Origin: an uncultured Collinsella sp.
Lineage (GTDB): Bacteria > Actinomycetota > Coriobacteriia > Coriobacteriales > Coriobacteriaceae
Reading direction: 5' to 3'
Assembly: GCA_900547805.1 (NCBI GenBank)
Contig: URIE01000115.1
Location: 1 to 5,570, forward strand
DNA length: 5,570 bases
Part shown: in pieces, positions 1 to 5,570 of the stretch
Numbering within the stretch: the stretch's first letter is position 1
Layout of the letters: each line of letters starts with the position of its first letter
Notes under the pieces: generated by a model
Databases searched by the model: none
Seen by the model: the letters and a program-made list of their open reading frames with translations, nothing else
Told to the model about the DNA's origin: nothing
Made by a program: the position numbers and the translations under genes

Positions 1-1353
1 TTGGAACACGTCCGAGACCACGCACGGCACGTTCTTAAACCAGTTCTGGTCGCTGGCCGCCTTGCGCGCACCCCTCACCTGGCCCTGCACGCTCTGCAGC
101 AGGCTCTTGACGCCCGCAGTGGTCTTGCTGCGCGACAGGCGCATGTTCTTATCGAAGGTTCGCGCGCTGGCGGCATCGGCACCCGAAAGCGGGCTGTAAA
201 TCCAGTCGGTAAGTTCCGGGGCGGGCCACCACTCGGTCTTAGAGGCGGTGCCCCCGTCAGCAGCCTTCATGCTCTCGATCAGATTGGCGAGCGCCGTGAA
301 CTGCCTGCCCGCGATGGATTGGGAAAACGCCGTGAACTCGGTTGTCTCGGCCGCAATGTGACGCGCCGCCAAACGAGCGGTAAGCTCGTCGAACAACTGG
401 GGTGCCTGGGCGGACACCACGAGCACGCGCACAGGATCGGCAGGTGCCGCAGCGCCGTCGCGCGGTGCGGCGCCATCGCATTCCCTTACCAACTTATCAA
501 TAGCATTCGCATAGGCATAGGCGCGGGCATGGGGACCGGCCACCTCTATAAAGGCAGGCTGAGCGGCGGGCTTAGAGACGGTCTTAGAGGCAGCAGCGTC
601 CTCCCCCAGCGGCGCAATCTCAAACAGCACGCCGCGGGCATCAAAGGCCGCAGCAAGTTCCTCGCGCATTGCCGCCTGCTCGCGGGCGAGCAGCACGACG
701 GCCTCTCCCCCGCCATTCGCCACGGCAGACAGCAGCTCAAGCAGGCCGTGCGCAAACGACGTGACGCCACGCACAAACACAGCGCGGGCGCAGGCGGGCA
801 GGTTGTCAGCCAAGGCGCCGGCCATCATGTCAGCCGCCTCGCAGGGCTCGACCATATCTCGGCGGTCCAAACCGCTCGCGTAGGCGCGCAGCAGCTCGAA
901 CACACGAGCCTCGGCGTCGCTTTTGGGCTTGGGCTGGCAAACGCTGTCGCAGCGGCGCTCAATACCCGTCCCCGCTACACCCGGCAGCACATCACGGGCC
1001 ATGCGCGCGAGCATGCGCACCGTACCCTGGCTGCGCGAAAGCGGCTGCAGGTCGGCATCGTCGCGACGGGCAACCATATCCGAGAACAGCATCTGACGCT
1101 GCAGGTTGTCGACGAAGCTGCGGCCGTCGCCCATCAGCTCCCACAGCGAACGGAGCCACGACGAGGGGGTCTTGCAATCAACGCCCAGCGAGGCGCCGGC
1201 CACCGCCGCATCGTGACGGCACAGGTCGAGCTCGGCAAACGTAGGCGCCAGCAATACGGCGCGCCCATGGCGGGCAACAAGGTCGGCAAGAATCGCCGCC
1301 TCGGCATCGCTCAGGTCCGCGCCGGCATTGGTGGTATAGATTCGAACAGGCAT
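1..1353 (-). CDS. AddB-like helicase-nuclease subunit (PD-(D/E)XK nuclease family), N-terminal part, cut by window edge
   Basis: An open minus-strand frame of 451 codons starts at ATG 1353-1351 and has no stop before the window edge, so the C-terminal part is missing. GGAGG at 1361-1357 lies only 3 nt before the ATG. The frame is closed upstream by a stop at 1398-1396 and has no better start. The protein resembles the inactive UvrD-like half of AddB (RexB) family subunits, which with AddA form a dimeric helicase-nuclease for double-strand-break repair in the cytoplasm. Supporting stretches are RAVLLAPTFAELDL (31-44), FVRGVTSFAHGLLELL (193-208), where AddB proteins have a 'GF..F...E..ll' block, PVRVLVVSAQAP (307-318), and ELTDWIYSPLSGAD (380-393). 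An Ala-rich linker lies near 292-306. The usual N-terminal Walker A (GxxGxGKT) is absent. The C-terminal nuclease motif and Fe-S cysteines would lie outside the window. The family call is by eye; a more distant RecB/RecC-like protein is the alternative. Confidence 0.68.
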   Translation of the reverse strand, partial: MPVRIYTTNAGADLSDAEAAILADLVARHGRAVLLAPTFAELDLCRHDAAVAGASLGVDCKTPSSWLRSLWELMGDGRSFVDNLQRQMLFSDMVARRDDADLQPLSRSQGTVRMLARMARDVLPGVAGTGIERRCDSVCQPKPKSDAEARVFELLRAYASGLDRRDMVEPCEAADMMAGALADNLPACARAVFVRGVTSFAHGLLELLSAVANGGGEAVVLLAREQAAMREELAAAFDARGVLFEIAPLGEDAAASKTVSKPAAQPAFIEVAGPHARAYAYANAIDKLVRECDGAAPRDGAAAPADPVRVLVVSAQAPQLFDELTARLAARHIAAETTEFTAFSQSIAGRQFTALANLIESMKAADGGTASKTEWWPAPELTDWIYSPLSGADAASARTFDKNMRLSRSKTTAGVKSLLQSVQGQVRGARKAASDQNWFKNVPCVVSDVFQ

Positions 1354-1435
1354 GGTCCTCCACTCAAACCGTTCGCAATATTCAATGTATCCATCCTACC
1401 CGCCCACGCGGACAACATGGCCCCACACCAACATC

Positions 1436-1477
1436 TTTTGGTGCATCGGGGACAGACCTGACCCCTTTGCACCAAAA
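1436..1477. repeat. REP-like nested palindrome
   Basis: Perfect 10-bp arms TTTTGGTGCA (1436-1445) and TGCACCAAAA (1468-1477) enclose a second palindromic core, GGGGACAGACCTGACCCC (1448-1465), with GGGG/CCCC arms. The core reads GGGGTCAGGTCTGTCCCC on the other strand. From memory it resembles REP-type extragenic palindromes associated with REP-associated tyrosine transposases; I could not verify this. Its right arm shares the A-run 1474-1477 with the yerC terminator. It could simply be part of a compound 3'-end structure. Confidence 0.6.
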
Positions 1478-1499
1478 AACCGCCCCCGAAGGGACGGTT
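1474..1499 (-). terminator. Intrinsic terminator of yerC, UUCG tetraloop
   Basis: Read on the minus strand, AACCGTCCC (1499-1491), loop TTCG (1490-1487) and GGGGCGGTT (1486-1478) form a 9-bp stem with one G-U pair, closed by a C(UUCG)G tetraloop. It runs straight into a T-run (A-run 1479-1474 on the plus strand). It begins about 27 bases after the yerC stop, which suggests the addB-like gene downstream has its own promoter. Confidence 0.88.
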
Positions 1500-1526
1500 C
1501 TGCGCAATTCGTTTGTTGCCGCTGGC

Positions 1527-1826
1527 CTACTCGCCATCCTCCAGTTTGATGAGGATCTTGCGATAGCCGCCGTACTCGCCGTTGAGTGCCTTTGAAACGC
1601 GGCTCACCGTAGTGGACGAAGCGCCGGTGCGGGCCTGAACCTCAACATAGGGCTCGCCCTCATCCAGATAACGCGCGACCTGCAGGCGCTGCGAAAGATC
1701 GCAGATCTCGCGCGGCGTGCAGATATCGGTCAAAAACGCTTGAATATCCTTCTCGTCGTCCAAAAGACTAAATGCGTGGACCAGCTGCTTGACATCAGGC
1801 TTGTCAAACATGTTCTCGATATTCAT
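1527..1826 (-). CDS. yerC: YerC/YecD-family TrpR-like DNA-binding protein
   Basis: This 99-residue protein matches the size and character of the YerC/YecD family, stand-alone members of the Trp repressor superfamily. It is probably a small cytoplasmic transcription regulator; its target and any ligand are unknown. The TrpR-type core is visible: CTPREICDLSQRLQVARYL (36-54) corresponds to the 'LT.RE...L..R..VA..L' signature, followed by a helix-turn-helix at about 60-81 (YVEVQARTGASSTTVSRVSKAL) and the typical GGYRK turn (86-90). The start ATG at 1826-1824 is preceded by GGCGGTGATC, a 9-of-10 match to the 16S anti-SD complement GGAGGTGATC. It is transcribed in the same direction as the addB-like gene but is separated from it by a strong terminator. 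It is divergent from the small membrane protein gene. Whether it binds tryptophan cannot be told from the sequence. Confidence 0.93.
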   Translation of the reverse strand: MNIENMFDKPDVKQLVHAFSLLDDEKDIQAFLTDICTPREICDLSQRLQVARYLDEGEPYVEVQARTGASSTTVSRVSKALNGEYGGYRKILIKLEDGE

Positions 1827-1931
1827 CGATCACCGCCAAACCCGCCAAAAGGCATCGAAGTTGATACTGACATCGGGCATCGTTCGCCCGTTCTATGCAA
1901 TAAAACAATGCATGGGGCATTTGCCCGTAGC

Positions 1932-1940
1932 AGTGTAGCA
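1932..1940 (-). promoter_or_regulatory. Candidate extended -10 promoter for yerC
   Basis: On the minus strand TGCTACACT (1940-1932) fits an extended -10 (TGn + TACACT, 4 of 6 to consensus). No convincing -35 lies 16-18 bases upstream. Start of transcription would be near 1925, leaving a leader of about 100 nt with short GC-rich inverted repeats (for example 1874-1878 with 1886-1890). The almost identical TGCTACAAT precedes mnmA. The rest of the 271-base gap 1827-2097 shows no gene and no convincing plus-strand promoter. Confidence 0.35.
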
Positions 1941-2097
1941 CACCACTAAACTAAAGCGATAAGACTCTCTGTCAGCGGCGCGTTTTTCAGGACGAACGCC
2001 GTTTTGAAACTAAATGCGCACGTAAGCTCCACGACTATTTGCGACAATGGGCGTCCAAACAAAGCGACACACTGTCTGCGCAGAAAGGGATCACACC

Positions 2098-2463
2098 ATG
2101 CGCTTTATGCTTAACTGGCTCTTCACCTCGATCGCCATTGCGATCGCCACGTTTCTCGTCCCCGGCATCCAACCCTTCGGTTTTGCCGAAGCCTGGGTCT
2201 GCTTTGCCTTTGTGGGGCTATTCCTAAACATCGTCGACTCGCTCGTAAAGCCGTTCCTCACGGTCATTTCGCTGCCGCTCACCATTATTACGCTGGGCAT
2301 TTTCCAGCTTGTGGTCAACAGCTTTATGCTCGAGCTCGCCAGCTACCTGTCGGTTAATCTCCTAGGCGCCGGCATTTCCATCGCCAGCTTTGGCTCGGCC
2401 TTTATGGGCAGCATCCTGGTGTCCATCATGCGCAGCATCCTCGACGGCGTCGCCAACGATTAA
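2098..2463 (+). CDS. Small membrane protein, YvlD / phage holin 4_2 (PF04020-like) family
   Basis: This 121-residue hydrophobic protein has about four membrane-spanning stretches: roughly 6-26, 30-50, 55-82 and 90-113. The segment VDSLVKPFLTVISLPLTIIT (about 44-63) followed by LGIFQLVVN is the hallmark of the YvlD/PF04020 family: Asn/Asp-x(2-5)-KP, then 'LPLTIITLGIF...N'. The family is named after phage holins but is mostly chromosomal, and lysis activity should not be assumed; a role in the cytoplasmic membrane or envelope is all that can be inferred. I chose the ATG at 2098 over the in-frame ATG at 2047 because AGAAAGGGA (2082-2090) is a good ribosome site 7 bases upstream, and the 17 extra residues (MGVQTKRH...) are hydrophilic and unlike the family. 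The gene appears monocistronic, ending 30 bases before a terminator, and is convergent with the Rrf2 gene. No phage genes surround it. Confidence 0.88.
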   Translation: MRFMLNWLFTSIAIAIATFLVPGIQPFGFAEAWVCFAFVGLFLNIVDSLVKPFLTVISLPLTIITLGIFQLVVNSFMLELASYLSVNLLGAGISIASFGSAFMGSILVSIMRSILDGVAND

Positions 2464-2492
2464 AACAATCCGTCGTCAGGAGTCACAGAAAC

Positions 2493-2537
2493 ACAAAGCA
2501 AAGGCCGCCCATCGCAAAAATGGACGGCCTTCTTTGT
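2493..2537. terminator. Bidirectional intrinsic terminator between convergent genes
   Basis: AAGGCCGCCCAT (2501-2512) pairs with ATGGACGGCCTT (2520-2531) with a single mismatch and a 7-base loop. The stem is extended by ACAAAG (2493-2498) with CTTTGT (2532-2537) across a 2-base bulge. T-rich flanks exist in both directions (CTTCTTTGT on plus, TTTGCTTTGTGTTT on minus). It lies between the ends of the convergent genes at 2463 and 2598, so it probably terminates both. A separate 6-bp hairpin (CCCCAC 2579-2584 with GTGGGG 2592-2597) directly abuts the Rrf2 stop codon but has no T-run. Confidence 0.8.
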
Positions 2538-2597
2538 CCAGTCTCAGAGGGTCAGAAATTCTTCCATTTCCACCCTGTCCCCACGCGGCAGGTGGGG

Positions 2598-3026
2598 CTA
2601 GATCACGTAGTCGTAGCCCTCGTTGTGAGCGACAAGTTGGTCGAGCGTCACGCCGTCGAGGTAGTCGTTGATGAGCTTGTCCAGGTTCTTCCACACGTCG
2701 AGCGTGGGACACTCATCCGAGCGCGAACAGCCCTTGCAGTCGCCATCAAGGCAGGCAACCGGTGCCAGGCTGCCCTCGGTCAGGCGCAGGATCTCGCCTA
2801 CCGTGTACTGCTCGGGCGGGCGCGTGAGCACATAGCCGCCGCCCTTGCCGCGCATGCCCGAGAGCATATTGGCGCGAACGAGCGTCGCCAGAATATTCTC
2901 GAGGTACTTCTCCGAAATACCCTGACGCGCCGCAATCTCCTTGAGCGGGATGCGACCGGTCGCCTGGTGCTCGGCCAGGTCGACCATAACGCGCAGGGCA
3001 TACCTGCCCTTAGTAGAAACCAACAT
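2598..3026 (-). CDS. Rrf2-family transcriptional regulator (IscR/CymR type) with cysteine cluster
   Basis: This 142-residue protein is a typical full-length Rrf2 regulator. The N-terminal winged helix begins with LVSTKGRYALRVMVDLAEH (2-20), continues through the recognition-helix region IAARQGISEKYLENILATL (31-49), and has the wing GMRGKGGGYVLTRP (57-70). The dimerisation helix and tail VWKNLDKLINDYLDGVTLDQL (111-131) are standard. Cysteines at 92, 97, 100 and 106 sit where IscR and NsrR bind an Fe-S cluster; C92, C100 and C106 look like the conserved three and C97 is additional. CymR, the Firmicute cysteine-metabolism repressor, belongs to the same family and acts with CysK as partner. Here the gene is divergent from cysK, which makes control of sulfur or Fe-S metabolism the best inference. 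The ATG at 3026-3024 is the family-typical start; its ribosome site (AAAGG, about 12 bases upstream) is weak. Whether the signal is an Fe-S cluster, cysteine/OAS through CysK, or NO/redox is undecided. Confidence 0.94.
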   Translation of the reverse strand: MLVSTKGRYALRVMVDLAEHQATGRIPLKEIAARQGISEKYLENILATLVRANMLSGMRGKGGGYVLTRPPEQYTVGEILRLTEGSLAPVACLDGDCKGCSRSDECPTLDVWKNLDKLINDYLDGVTLDQLVAHNEGYDYVI

Positions 3027-3056
3027 ATAGAGTGCTGCCTTTCGGTCTTTTAGTCC

Positions 3057-3067
3057 TAGAAATTCTA
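3057..3067 (-). promoter_or_regulatory. Likely rrf2 -10 box inside a palindrome
   Basis: Minus-strand TAGAAT (3067-3062) is a 5 of 6 match to the -10 consensus and would start transcription near 3055, about 29 bases before the rrf2 ATG. The -35 region is poor. The box is embedded in TAGAAATTCTA (3057-3067), a perfect inverted repeat around one central base. A regulator bound here would cover the promoter, consistent with the autoregulation common in Rrf2 genes. That is inference. Confidence 0.4.
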
Positions 3068-3131
3068 TCCGAAAAAGTGGTTTTGAAAATACTCGTTCCG
3101 GTCAAGGTGGTTCATCAACTTGAAATAATCT

Positions 3132-3155
3132 CCTATTTCCTATTGCATTACTAGG
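3132..3155. promoter_or_regulatory. Possible Rrf2 operator: tandem CCTATT and CCTATTGCATTACTAGG
   Basis: CCTATT occurs at 3132-3137 and again at 3139-3144. The second copy opens an imperfect dyad, CCTATTGCATTACTAGG (3139-3155), with arms CCTAnT/AnTAGG. The dyad covers the candidate cysK -35 box, the position expected for a repressor. A third CCTATT forms the perfect dyad AACCTATTAGGTT at 3194-3206. The match to any known IscR or CymR box is not convincing, so the assignment rests on position and symmetry only. Confidence 0.35.
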
Positions 3156-3171
3156 CTTTACTGTCTACTAT
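3143..3171 (+). promoter_or_regulatory. Candidate cysK promoter
   Basis: TTGCAT (3143-3148) and TACTAT (3166-3171) are spaced by exactly 17 bases and would start transcription near 3178, giving a leader of about 100 nt before the cysK ATG. Each hexamer is an imperfect match (3 and 4 of 6). TTGAAA at 3120-3125 is a better -35 hexamer but has no -10 at a suitable distance. Confidence 0.4.
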
Positions 3172-3178
3172 GCTTTCC

Positions 3179-3222
3179 AACAGCTAAACGAACAACCTAT
3201 TAGGTTTGTGGGTTTGGCTGTT
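3179..3222 (+). promoter_or_regulatory. Two-part leader hairpin upstream of cysK
   Basis: AACAGCTAAAC (3179-3189) pairs with GTTTGGCTGTT (3212-3222) over 11 bp with one G-U pair. After a 2x2 internal loop, ACAACCT (3192-3198) pairs with AGGTTTGT (3202-3209) with one bulged base and a 3-base ATT apical loop. There is no T-run after it, so it is not an intrinsic terminator. It starts almost exactly at the predicted 5' end of the cysK mRNA. A smaller stem (ACCGT 3229-3233 with ACGGT 3242-3246) follows. I recognise no known riboswitch class. It could be a mRNA-stabilising 5' hairpin, a protein- or ligand-binding leader, or a DNA operator. Confidence 0.6.
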
Positions 3223-3278
3223 AGACACACCGTAAAACCACACGGTATCCAGCAACTTGAACACTTTGGAGGTTCACC

Positions 3279-4217
<939 letters not shown>

Positions 4218-4316
4218 GGCCTGTCGCCCATAGGTTGAGCCCAGGGACGAGCCGGTCCCCTCTCTCCCGGCAGCCTGAGCCCATCCCATCAGGGTGTCCC
4301 ACGAGACGTCCGAACT

Positions 4317-4325
4317 TGCTACAAT
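4317..4325 (+). promoter_or_regulatory. Candidate extended -10 promoter of mnmA
   Basis: TGCTACAAT (4317-4325) is an extended -10: TG, one base, then TACAAT (5 of 6 to consensus). No -35 of quality is visible at 16-18 bases. Transcription would start near 4331-4333, inside the left arm of the terminator stem that follows. The motif is nearly identical to TGCTACACT upstream of yerC. Confidence 0.5.
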
Positions 4326-4329
4326 GTCT

Positions 4330-4368
4330 GCGGCGCGGAACCAGCCTCCCGCGCCGCTTTTCTTTTTT
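4330..4368 (+). terminator. Strong intrinsic terminator after cysK, overlapping the mnmA start region
   Basis: GCGGCGCGG (4330-4338) and CCGCGCCGC (4349-4357) form a perfect 9-bp all-GC stem with a 10-base loop, followed by TTTTCTTTTTT (4358-4368). It lies 112 bases beyond the cysK stop. The stretch between (4218-4329) contains only short, mutually exclusive 5-bp stems (4244-4259, 4251-4271, 4274-4293) and the candidate mnmA promoter. Confidence 0.9.
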
Positions 4369-4397
4369 GGCCACATGCCACCAAGGAGAACCTCCCC

Positions 4398-5498
4398 ATG
4401 CACAACAAGCGCGTGCTCGTCGCCATGAGCGGCGGCGTCGATTCCAGCGTGACCGCGTTCCTGCTCAAAAGCCAGGGCTACGAATGCATCGGCGCCACCA
4501 TGCGCCTCACCTGTCCCGCGCCCGATCCCGCGACGGGCATGAGTAAAGTCGACCGCGACATTGCCGACGCACGTGCCGTCGCCGAGCGGCTGGGTATTCC
4601 CCACCACGTGCTCGATCTGCAGCAGACCTTCGACCGAAGTGTAATCGAGCGCTTTGTGACCGCGTATCAGGATGGCCTGACACCCAACCCGTGCATTATC
4701 TGCAACCGTCACATTAAGTTTGGCGCGCTACTGGACGCCGCGCTGGACATGGGCTGCGACTATATCGCCACGGGCCATTACGCCAAGACGAGCCAGGCGC
4801 CCGACGGCACGTGGCGGCTGTACCGCGGCGAGGATCCCAAAAAGGACCAGAGCTACTTTTTGTATTCGCTTACGCAGGAGCGCCTCGCGCACACGATCTT
4901 TCCGCTGGCAGGCCTGGACAAAGAGCGCGACGTGCGCCGCATAGCCGCCGAACAGGGCTTTACTAACGCCAAGAAGGCCGAAAGCGAAGACATCTGCTTT
5001 ATTCCCGACGGCGACTACGCGGGTTATATCGAGCGCCGCTGCGGACATGCCGCTGCACCGGGCGATATCGTGTGGCGCGACGGCAGCGTGGTCGGACGCC
5101 ACAACGGCGCGCTGCGCTATACCATCGGCCAGCGCAAGGGCCTGGGCGTCGCGATGGCGCATCCCGTATACGTAACGGGCGTCGACGCCGTCAACAACAC
5201 CGTGCATCTGGGCGAGGCCGAGGACCTGACCGCCACGGCGCTCACGGCCAACGACTGGATTTGGAGCGCCCCTGCCGACCACATGGAGACCGAGCTGGAT
5301 GCCGGCGGCATTCGCGTAGGTGCCAAATACCGCTACCGTCAGAAGGACCAAGCAGCGACCCTTACGCGTGACGAAGACGGGCAAATGCTGCTAACTTTTG
5401 ACGAGCCGCAACGAGCCATCGCCCCCGGCCAAGCCGTTGTAGTCTACCGCGGCAACATCGTCCTCGGCGGCGGCACCGTTACGGCAGCTATCAAGTAG
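4398..5498 (+). CDS. mnmA: tRNA-uridine 2-sulfurtransferase MnmA
   Basis: MnmA (TrmU) activates U34 of the Lys, Glu and Gln tRNAs with ATP and inserts sulfur at position 2, giving the s2U34 wobble modification needed for accurate decoding. At 366 residues it has the full family length. The ATP PP-loop SGGVDSS is at 11-17, GATMRL at 32-37, the catalytic PNPC at 96-99 (C99 is the nucleophile), ATGHYAK at 124-130, KDQSYFLY at 149-156, the second catalytic cysteine C200 in SEDICFIPDGDY (196-207), and YTIGQRKGLG at 241-250. The C-terminal beta-barrel region is complete to a TAG stop. The ATG at 4398 is preceded by AGGAG (4384-4388) at 9 bases. It lies downstream of cysK in the same direction but behind a strong terminator. 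The sulfur donor, normally a cysteine desulfurase, is not encoded in this window. Confidence 0.96.
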   Translation: MHNKRVLVAMSGGVDSSVTAFLLKSQGYECIGATMRLTCPAPDPATGMSKVDRDIADARAVAERLGIPHHVLDLQQTFDRSVIERFVTAYQDGLTPNPCIICNRHIKFGALLDAALDMGCDYIATGHYAKTSQAPDGTWRLYRGEDPKKDQSYFLYSLTQERLAHTIFPLAGLDKERDVRRIAAEQGFTNAKKAESEDICFIPDGDYAGYIERRCGHAAAPGDIVWRDGSVVGRHNGALRYTIGQRKGLGVAMAHPVYVTGVDAVNNTVHLGEAEDLTATALTANDWIWSAPADHMETELDAGGIRVGAKYRYRQKDQAATLTRDEDGQMLLTFDEPQRAIAPGQAVVVYRGNIVLGGGTVTAAIK

Positions 5499-5525
5499 TC
5501 CCATTCCCTTCATAAGTTGCGGTGA

Positions 5526-5570
5526 AATAGGGACTGTTTAAGCGTTTCAGGCCGCTAAACAGTCCCTATT
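5526..5570. repeat. Long perfect inverted repeat downstream of mnmA (terminator or REP-like element)
   Basis: AATAGGGACTGTTTA (5526-5540) is the exact reverse complement of TAAACAGTCCCTATT (5556-5570). The stem can continue inward with AGCG (5541-5544) against CGCT (5553-5556) if one A is bulged, leaving an 8-base loop. It begins 28 bases after the mnmA stop and reaches the last base of the window, so it may extend further and a following T-run cannot be seen. It may act as the mnmA terminator, be a dispersed palindromic repeat, or both. Confidence 0.75.

Noticed and set aside
234..591. 13-base repeat CGGTCTTAGAGGC at 234-246 and 579-591
   Set aside because: Inside the AddB-like coding region, encoding ASKT in two Ala-rich linker stretches; most likely codon-usage coincidence.
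1..1461. 486-codon plus-strand open frame
   Set aside because: It lies antisense to the AddB-like gene. Its product is rich in Arg, His, Gly and Ala without domain-like blocks, while the minus-strand frame has family motifs and a ribosome site.
1976..2005. CGGCG...CGCCG followed by TTTT as a terminator
   Set aside because: Only a 5-bp stem with a 16-base loop, and no upstream gene on the plus strand to terminate.
2075..2084. Palindrome TCTGCGCAGA before the holin-family gene
   Set aside because: A 10-base palindrome is expected by chance at this scale; it overlaps the ribosome site region but has no second copy.
2047..2097. Earlier in-frame ATG for the holin-family protein
   Set aside because: No ribosome site; the 17 added residues are hydrophilic and precede the typical N-terminal membrane helix, while 2098 has AGAAAGGGA at good spacing.
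2520..3053. 177-codon plus-strand open frame
   Set aside because: Antisense to the Rrf2 gene and begins inside the terminator stem; a composition shadow.
3170..3187. Tiny frame ATG CTT TCC AAC AGC TAA as a leader peptide
   Set aside because: Five codons, no ribosome site, no cysteine codons, and it overlaps the predicted -10 box, so it would not be in the transcript.
4244..4293. Alternative 5-bp stems (GGGAC/GTCCC, GCCGG/CCGGC, CCTGA/TCAGG) as a riboswitch
   Set aside because: Short stems expected in GC-rich DNA; no known fold, and they lie upstream of a separate promoter.
4728..5384. 218-codon minus-strand open frame
   Set aside because: Antisense to mnmA, whose catalytic motifs are intact; no ribosome site or recognisable family.

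Overview
The window looks like an ordinary chromosomal segment of a high-GC, gut-type Actinomycetota, most likely a Collinsella-like member of the Coriobacteriia. This rests on the gene set, protein style and GC-rich codon use and cannot be confirmed without a search. No phage, transposase gene, CRISPR array, tRNA or rRNA is visible, and I do not see a wholly new system. The unusual content is in the intergenic regulatory DNA.

Left part (1-1826, all minus strand): the 5' two fifths or so of a large AddB-like helicase/nuclease subunit runs off the left edge (1-1353). Upstream of it lies yerC, a small TrpR-superfamily regulator (1527-1826). The two are separated by a UUCG-capped terminator fused to a REP-like palindrome, so they are probably separate transcription units. 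Middle (1827-2597): a gap with one candidate minus-strand promoter, then a plus-strand gene for a small four-helix membrane protein of the YvlD / 'phage holin 4_2' family (2098-2463), then a probably bidirectional terminator serving this gene and the convergent rrf2 gene.

Right part (2598-5570) is a sulfur block. A minus-strand Rrf2/IscR/CymR-type regulator with a cysteine cluster (2598-3026) is divergent from cysK, O-acetylserine sulfhydrylase (3279-4217), across a 252-base region rich in palindromes, followed by mnmA, the tRNA-uridine 2-sulfurtransferase (4398-5498). The inferred theme is that the regulator senses cysteine or Fe-S status, CysK makes cysteine, and MnmA spends cysteine-derived sulfur on tRNA. 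A strong terminator separates cysK from mnmA, but it sits directly on the likely mnmA transcription start. The window ends in a perfect 15-bp inverted repeat.

Several long reading frames antisense to addB, cysK and mnmA are by-products of GC-biased codons and are not annotated.
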